This document shows positions 4,662-8,260 of a DNA stretch of 8,260 bases, one piece after another. The notes beneath the pieces were generated by a model. The model did no database searches and was not told the DNA's origin. It worked only from the letters and a program-made list of their open reading frames with translations. The stretch's first letter is position 1. The number at the start of each line of letters is the position of its first letter. The translations under genes and the position numbers were made by a program. Source of the stretch: Acidimicrobiia bacterium (GTDB taxonomy: Bacteria; Actinomycetota; Acidimicrobiia; Acidimicrobiales; Ilumatobacteraceae); contig RFMT01000399.1 of the NCBI GenBank assembly GCA_009927565.1, positions 1 to 8,260 of the forward strand. The letters run 5' to 3'.

Positions 4662-7268
4662 ATGCCTCGTCCTAGACGCGATGAATTGATTGCTCGCTAC
4701 GACTTTGCGATCGACGAATTTCAAATTGAGGCACTCGACGCATTAGATCGCGGCGACTCTGTTTTGGTGGCAGCCCCGACTGGTTCGGGCAAAACGCTTG
4801 TCGCCGAATACGCAATCGAGGCGGCGAGACGTCAGGGACAGCGCGCTTTTTATACTGCGCCAATCAAGGCGCTATCGAATCAAAAATTCAACGATCTTGT
4901 GGCGCATTATGGCAAGAGTGAAGTTGGTCTTCTCACTGGCGACAACAGTATTAACCCAACTGCACCAATCTTGGTTATGACAACCGAAGTTCTGAGAAAC
5001 ATGATTTACGCCCGAAGCGAAGCACTGGCAATGTTAAGTGTCGTTGTATTAGATGAAGTTCACTTCTTGCAAGATGCATATCGTGGACCGGTTTGGGAAG
5101 AAGTAATCATTCATCTCGACCCAACGGTGCAACTTGTTTGTTTGTCTGCAACTGTGTCAAACGCAACTGAAGTTACCGAATGGCTCAGTACTGTGCGCGG
5201 AAAGACCGTGCCGATCGTCGAAGAGAAAAGGCCCGTCGAACTTATCAATCATTTTGTGGTTGGTGATGCAACTACACACGAGATCAAAATTTTTGAAACA
5301 ATCGTCAATGGCTCGCCCAACCAAGAGGTCTCAAAACTAGAGTCAGCCTCGTCGCAGACAGGCGACCGCAATTATCGGGGTGGCAATCGAAGATCGAACC
5401 GAGCATCGGCGCCAAGAAAGAGACCGAAGTTGTTTACGCCTAATCGAGTCGAAATCGTAGACCTACTGCAACGCGAAGATCTATTGCCGGCGATTGTTTT
5501 CATATTCAGCCGTAACCAGTGCGACGAAGCCGCCGAGGCTTGCATACGTGGCGGTGTTCGACTAACCGACGCCACTCAACGCGCAGAGATTGCCGAGATT
5601 ATTGACAGCAGAGTCGAAATGTTCAGCGATGACGATTTAGCGGCATTGAGTTTCTCGAAATTTGCAAACCAACTTGAGTATGGTGTTGGCTCACACCATG
5701 CAGGTCTCGTACCGGCCTTTAAAGAGATAGTTGAAGAGTGCTTCATCAGAGGATTAGTGCGCCTGGTGTTCGCAACCGAAACATTGGCAGTAGGTCTGAA
5801 TATGCCCGCTCGCGCTGTAGTGGTTGAGAAAATTACAAAATTTACGGGCGAACACCACCAACCTCTTAAGGCTTCTGACTACACCCAGTTGACCGGTCGT
5901 GCTGGCCGTCGAGGAATCGACACCGTCGGCCACGCACTTGTCTTATGGAATCAATTCGTGGGCTTTGACCAAGTTGCCGCTCTAGCCCTAAGTCGATCAT
6001 TCAGACTGATTTCGGCATTTAGGCCTACCTACAACATGGCCGCAAATTTGATTCAGACCCATTCTCGCCAAGAAGCACATCACCTGTTGAATCTCTCTTT
6101 TGCCCAGTTTCAAAGTGGTCGCGATGTTGTTGAGATTCAAGCCCGAATTGCTAGACGAAGCAAAGAACGCGACCGCCTTCGTCAACAGGCCAAGAGTGCG
6201 TTCGGCGACATTGACGAATACAGGAGTTCATTTAGATCGCGACCTGATGCGGACGAAATTGAAATAGCAATCAAGCAATTAAGTCTTGGTGACCTGATAA
6301 TCATTCCAAGACAAAACTCAAAGGGTGCAATTGTCGCAACCGCGCAACGGTCGAATGGCACAAAATTGACTTTGATTACAGCCAGTCGAGCATTGATAAA
6401 TCTGCAAAACGGGGATTTTGATTCGCCGCCCGAGAAGATAGGTTTCATTAAATTGCCGGATTCGTACGCACGAACGAGTCCAAAATTTGTCAAAGAAGTT
6501 GCGCAAAGAGTTCAACGAACCAAGGCTAAAACAAAGTTGGCCAGAGGTTTTGATTTGACTGGACGGGATCATCCGGTGGCAGATGACCCCGAATTGAAGC
6601 GTCGTCTAATCGCCGCAAGTTCTGCAGACCGAATCGACAGCGAAATTCGACTCATGGAAAGTCGAATTGATAGATCTGTGCAGTCTGTGAGTGCGAAGTT
6701 CGACGATCTTGTTGGCCTAATGGAGCGTCGTGGGTATGTAGCTAACTGGAAGCTCACCGACCAAGGTCGCTCGCTTTCGCGAATTTTCCATGAGTTGGAT
6801 CTTGTTATTGCTGAATCTCTAAGTGATGGACATTTTGATGGTCTTACACCGGCTGAACTTGCCTCGCTCTTGAGTGTGTTCGTATTCGAGTTTCGCCGCG
6901 CAGAGGAACCGCCGAAGCCTCGCGTACCGAAAAGTTTGCAAACAAGATGGAAAGCGATTCAGTTATTGAGCCAAAGAATTACCGAAGACGAAAAAATATC
7001 GGGCATAACTCCGCATCGAACGCTCGATGCTGGGTTGATGGAGATCACCTACGACTGGGCGAGTGGTAGTGACCTGATTGATATTCTTAATGACGACTTG
7101 ACTGCGGGCGACTTCGTACGGACGATGAAGCAGCTAGTCGATCTGTTACGACAAATTGCATTAATTGCTGCGAATTCACAGACGGTCACTTGTGCCGAAC
7201 AGGCGGCTACAGCACTTTTGCGGGGCGTTGTTTCGGCCTCACACGGAACTTCAGTGAGTAACCAATGA
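4662..7268 (+). CDS. helY: HelY-type Ski2-like DExH helicase
   Basis: Superfamily 2 ATP-dependent helicase of the Ski2/Mtr4 type, probably acting on RNA in the cytoplasm; the bacterial role is poorly defined. It has 868 residues, close to the roughly 900 of mycobacterial HelY. Motifs in order: Q-motif region FQIEALDAL (20-28), Walker A APTGSGKT (38-45), Ia TAPIKALSNQKF (65-76), TTEVLRNM, DEVH (131-134), SAT (162-164), GSHHAGLVP (343-351), motif V ATETLAVGLNMPARA (371-385) and motif VI QLTGRAGRRG (409-418). A basic, polar, probably flexible linker (about 218-258) joins the two helicase lobes. The C-terminal DSHCT helical domain spans about 705-860, including LMEITYDWASGSDLIDIL. The position after tatC matches the M. 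tuberculosis order. The last four bases (ATGA) overlap the next gene. The ATG at 4662 starts 17 bases after tatC; no Shine-Dalgarno site is visible. Confidence 0.96.
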   Translation: MPRPRRDELIARYDFAIDEFQIEALDALDRGDSVLVAAPTGSGKTLVAEYAIEAARRQGQRAFYTAPIKALSNQKFNDLVAHYGKSEVGLLTGDNSINPTAPILVMTTEVLRNMIYARSEALAMLSVVVLDEVHFLQDAYRGPVWEEVIIHLDPTVQLVCLSATVSNATEVTEWLSTVRGKTVPIVEEKRPVELINHFVVGDATTHEIKIFETIVNGSPNQEVSKLESASSQTGDRNYRGGNRRSNRASAPRKRPKLFTPNRVEIVDLLQREDLLPAIVFIFSRNQCDEAAEACIRGGVRLTDATQRAEIAEIIDSRVEMFSDDDLAALSFSKFANQLEYGVGSHHAGLVPAFKEIVEECFIRGLVRLVFATETLAVGLNMPARAVVVEKITKFTGEHHQPLKASDYTQLTGRAGRRGIDTVGHALVLWNQFVGFDQVAALALSRSFRLISAFRPTYNMAANLIQTHSRQEAHHLLNLSFAQFQSGRDVVEIQARIARRSKERDRLRQQAKSAFGDIDEYRSSFRSRPDADEIEIAIKQLSLGDLIIIPRQNSKGAIVATAQRSNGTKLTLITASRALINLQNGDFDSPPEKIGFIKLPDSYARTSPKFVKEVAQRVQRTKAKTKLARGFDLTGRDHPVADDPELKRRLIAASSADRIDSEIRLMESRIDRSVQSVSAKFDDLVGLMERRGYVANWKLTDQGRSLSRIFHELDLVIAESLSDGHFDGLTPAELASLLSVFVFEFRRAEEPPKPRVPKSLQTRWKAIQLLSQRITEDEKISGITPHRTLDAGLMEITYDWASGSDLIDILNDDLTAGDFVRTMKQLVDLLRQIALIAANSQTVTCAEQAATALLRGVVSASHGTSVSNQ

Positions 7269-7894
7269 CGATCAGCAAAAGCCAAGAATGGGGTCGCTTT
7301 GAAGAACGACCCACTGATTTGCAGGTTGCGGCCGACGATTTTTCTGCTGGCCAATTGATTACCGATCAAATACTCAATTTGGCGTCGCCCCCGAATATTT
7401 CGATTACTAAATCTGGGTTGACCAGAACTCTCGGTATTAAGAATGCGTCACATCGCAATGACCAAATGCTCTGTACCAAGTTCGATGTGATTGAGGCAGT
7501 TTACACATCTGCCAACTCAAATACAGCAACACGAAGATGTTTCATTGGACATGCAAACATTTATCAGAAATACTTTTTGGGTCAGATAATCGCGATTCTG
7601 AATACTTCTTTTATCGGCAATCGAGATTGGGCTCCGAAGGCCCACCCCAACGACGGCAAACTTGACGTTGTCGAACTAGATGGTTCGATGAGCACTAGGC
7701 AACGCTTGACTGCGTTCAGACTGATGAAGTCAGGTTCGCACTTGCCACATCCGAAAATTCGCTATACACAAAAAACTGAGTATGTATTTCTAGGTGAAAA
7801 GTCAGCATCTATGTCGATCGACGGAATTCGGATAGGCAGTATTCGACGCTGTGTTTTTCGGGTGTTGCCAGACGCTGTGAATTTATATTGGTGA
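7265..7894 (+). CDS. Diacylglycerol-kinase C-terminal-domain protein lacking the kinase domain
   Basis: The second half resembles the beta-sandwich C-terminal domain of the DagK/YegS/LCB5 lipid kinases: APKAHPNDGKLDVVEL (about 123-138; Asp130 and Asp134 match the metal-binding positions), then a helical stretch, SGSHLPHPKIRY (156-167), IDGIRIG (185-191) and RVLPDAVNLY at the C-terminus. The nucleotide-binding half with its GGDGT motif is absent: the first 75 or so residues show no such motif and upstream DNA is helY. The usual DGE, whose glutamate acts as general base in the family, reads DGI (Ile188). I infer a protein that cannot phosphorylate lipid by itself and may bind a lipid or nucleotide, or serve another role. 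At 209 residues with clean family conservation up to the stop, it does not look like a decaying pseudogene. The start ATG overlaps the helY TGA (ATGA), so it is probably translated with the helicase. True function unknown. Confidence 0.72.
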   Translation: MTISKSQEWGRFEERPTDLQVAADDFSAGQLITDQILNLASPPNISITKSGLTRTLGIKNASHRNDQMLCTKFDVIEAVYTSANSNTATRRCFIGHANIYQKYFLGQIIAILNTSFIGNRDWAPKAHPNDGKLDVVELDGSMSTRQRLTAFRLMKSGSHLPHPKIRYTQKTEYVFLGEKSASMSIDGIRIGSIRRCVFRVLPDAVNLYW

Positions 7895-7898
7895 GCAT

Positions 7899-7904
7899 TA
7901 ACAT
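7899..7904 (+). promoter_or_regulatory. Putative -10 box of the M20 peptidase gene (leaderless type)
   Basis: TAACAT (TANNNT) is followed by exactly 6 bases (tggcct) and then the ATG at 7911, in the 16-base gap after the kinase-like gene. No -35 box or Shine-Dalgarno site is evident. The spacing supports the ATG at 7911 rather than the in-frame ATG at 7923. Confidence 0.48.
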
Positions 7905-7910
7905 TGGCCT

Positions 7911-8260
7911 ATGACTACAAGCATGACCGTCGAGCAGATATCTGAATTAAAACAGAGCGTATGTCGGGATATCGATGCCCGAGCCAAAGACCTCGAAAAT
8001 ATTAGTCATCAACTTCACGAAAATCCCGAGACAAATTTTGAAGAACATTTCGCTCACCAGATTCTGACCGACTACATTGCCGACTCGAAGGTCAAAGTAA
8101 CTCGCGGTGCTTTTGAATTAGATACTGCGTTTGATGTCCGCATTAGTGGTGGTGACGGTCCGACAGTTGCAGTGTTGTGCGAATACGACGCGTTGCCAGG
8201 TATCGGTCACGCATGTGGTCACAACATCATTGCCACGGCTGGACTTGGTGCAGGTCTGGC
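7911..8260 (+). CDS. M20 family metallopeptidase/amidohydrolase (3' end outside window)
   Basis: N-terminal 116 residues of an M20 (M20D-like) zinc-dependent amidohydrolase; relatives cleave amide bonds in N-acyl amino acids, p-aminobenzoyl-glutamate or small peptides, usually in the cytoplasm. Visible signatures are the early helix motif ISHQLHENPETNFEE (31-45) and the metal-site stretch LCEYDALPGIGHACGHNII (89-107), where Asp93 and the HACGHN cysteine and histidines are the expected metal region. The dimerisation domain and the remaining metal ligands lie beyond the window. No signal peptide is apparent. The frame is open to the right edge. ATG at 7911 is chosen because a TAACAT hexamer sits 6 bases before it; ATG at 7923 (residue 5) is the alternative. 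EYDALPGIGHACGHN resembles AbgB-like amidohydrolases, but substrate cannot be assigned from this fragment. Confidence 0.93.
   Translation, partial: MTTSMTVEQISELKQSVCRDIDARAKDLENISHQLHENPETNFEEHFAHQILTDYIADSKVKVTRGAFELDTAFDVRISGGDGPTVAVLCEYDALPGIGHACGHNIIATAGLGAGL

Noticed and set aside
6182..6493. Antisense ORF of 103 residues inside helY (similar antisense ORFs at 1391-1684, 2170-2547 and 7049-7369)
   Set aside because: They lie opposite strongly conserved coding sequence or clear family matches, have no recognisable domains or signals, and are expected by chance in a GC-moderate genome.
7265..7894. The kinase-like gene as a frameshifted full diacylglycerol kinase
   Set aside because: The DNA immediately upstream encodes the intact HelY C-terminal DSHCT domain in the same orientation; no GGDGT-coding segment is present in any frame nearby.

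Overview
The window reads as chromosomal DNA of an actinobacterium. The deciding evidence is a proteasome alpha subunit directly followed by the Pup ligase PafA, with tatB-like, tatC and a HelY-type helicase downstream. From memory, this is the backbone of the Mycobacterium tuberculosis order pafA-pafB-pafC-tatA-tatC-helY. Base composition looks moderate (28 of 60 bases are G or C in the one line I counted), far from the high GC of mycobacteria or streptomycetes. My inference, not shown by the sequence alone, is an aquatic, fairly low-GC lineage such as Acidimicrobiia.

Layout: prcA (cut by the left edge) and pafA on +; lepB (signal peptidase I) on +; gdpD (glycerophosphodiester phosphodiesterase family) on -, tail to tail with lepB; then tatB and tatC on +, divergent from gdpD; helY on +, overlapping by 4 bases a short protein that keeps only the C-terminal half of the diacylglycerol-kinase fold; last, an M20 metallopeptidase on +, cut by the right edge. 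Coding density is very high: the largest gene-free gap is about 40 bases, so no long non-coding stretch needs explaining. I see no tRNA, rRNA, insertion sequence, CRISPR array or sign of recent transfer.

Functionally the left end is the Pup-proteasome system: PafA tags proteins with Pup and the 20S core containing PrcA degrades them. The middle is protein export: TatBC moves folded proteins across the membrane and LepB removes signal peptides. The right end is RNA/DNA unwinding plus two metabolic or orphan proteins. The DNA-damage regulators pafB and pafC, expected after pafA by the mycobacterial order, are absent here; lepB and gdpD lie in their place.

The most striking non-coding signal is regulatory. 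Four genes that begin transcription units (lepB, gdpD, tatB, the M20 gene) each have a TANNNT hexamer ending exactly 6 bases before the start codon, and helY has a near match at the same spacing. Genes that overlap or closely follow a co-directional partner (pafA, tatC, the kinase-like gene) lack it. None has a convincing Shine-Dalgarno site at normal distance. This is the arrangement expected of leaderless mRNAs. In the gdpD/tatB divergent gap, both hexamers and both start codons are placed symmetrically about a perfect 7-5-7 palindrome. These promoter calls are inferences from pattern and need transcript-start data.
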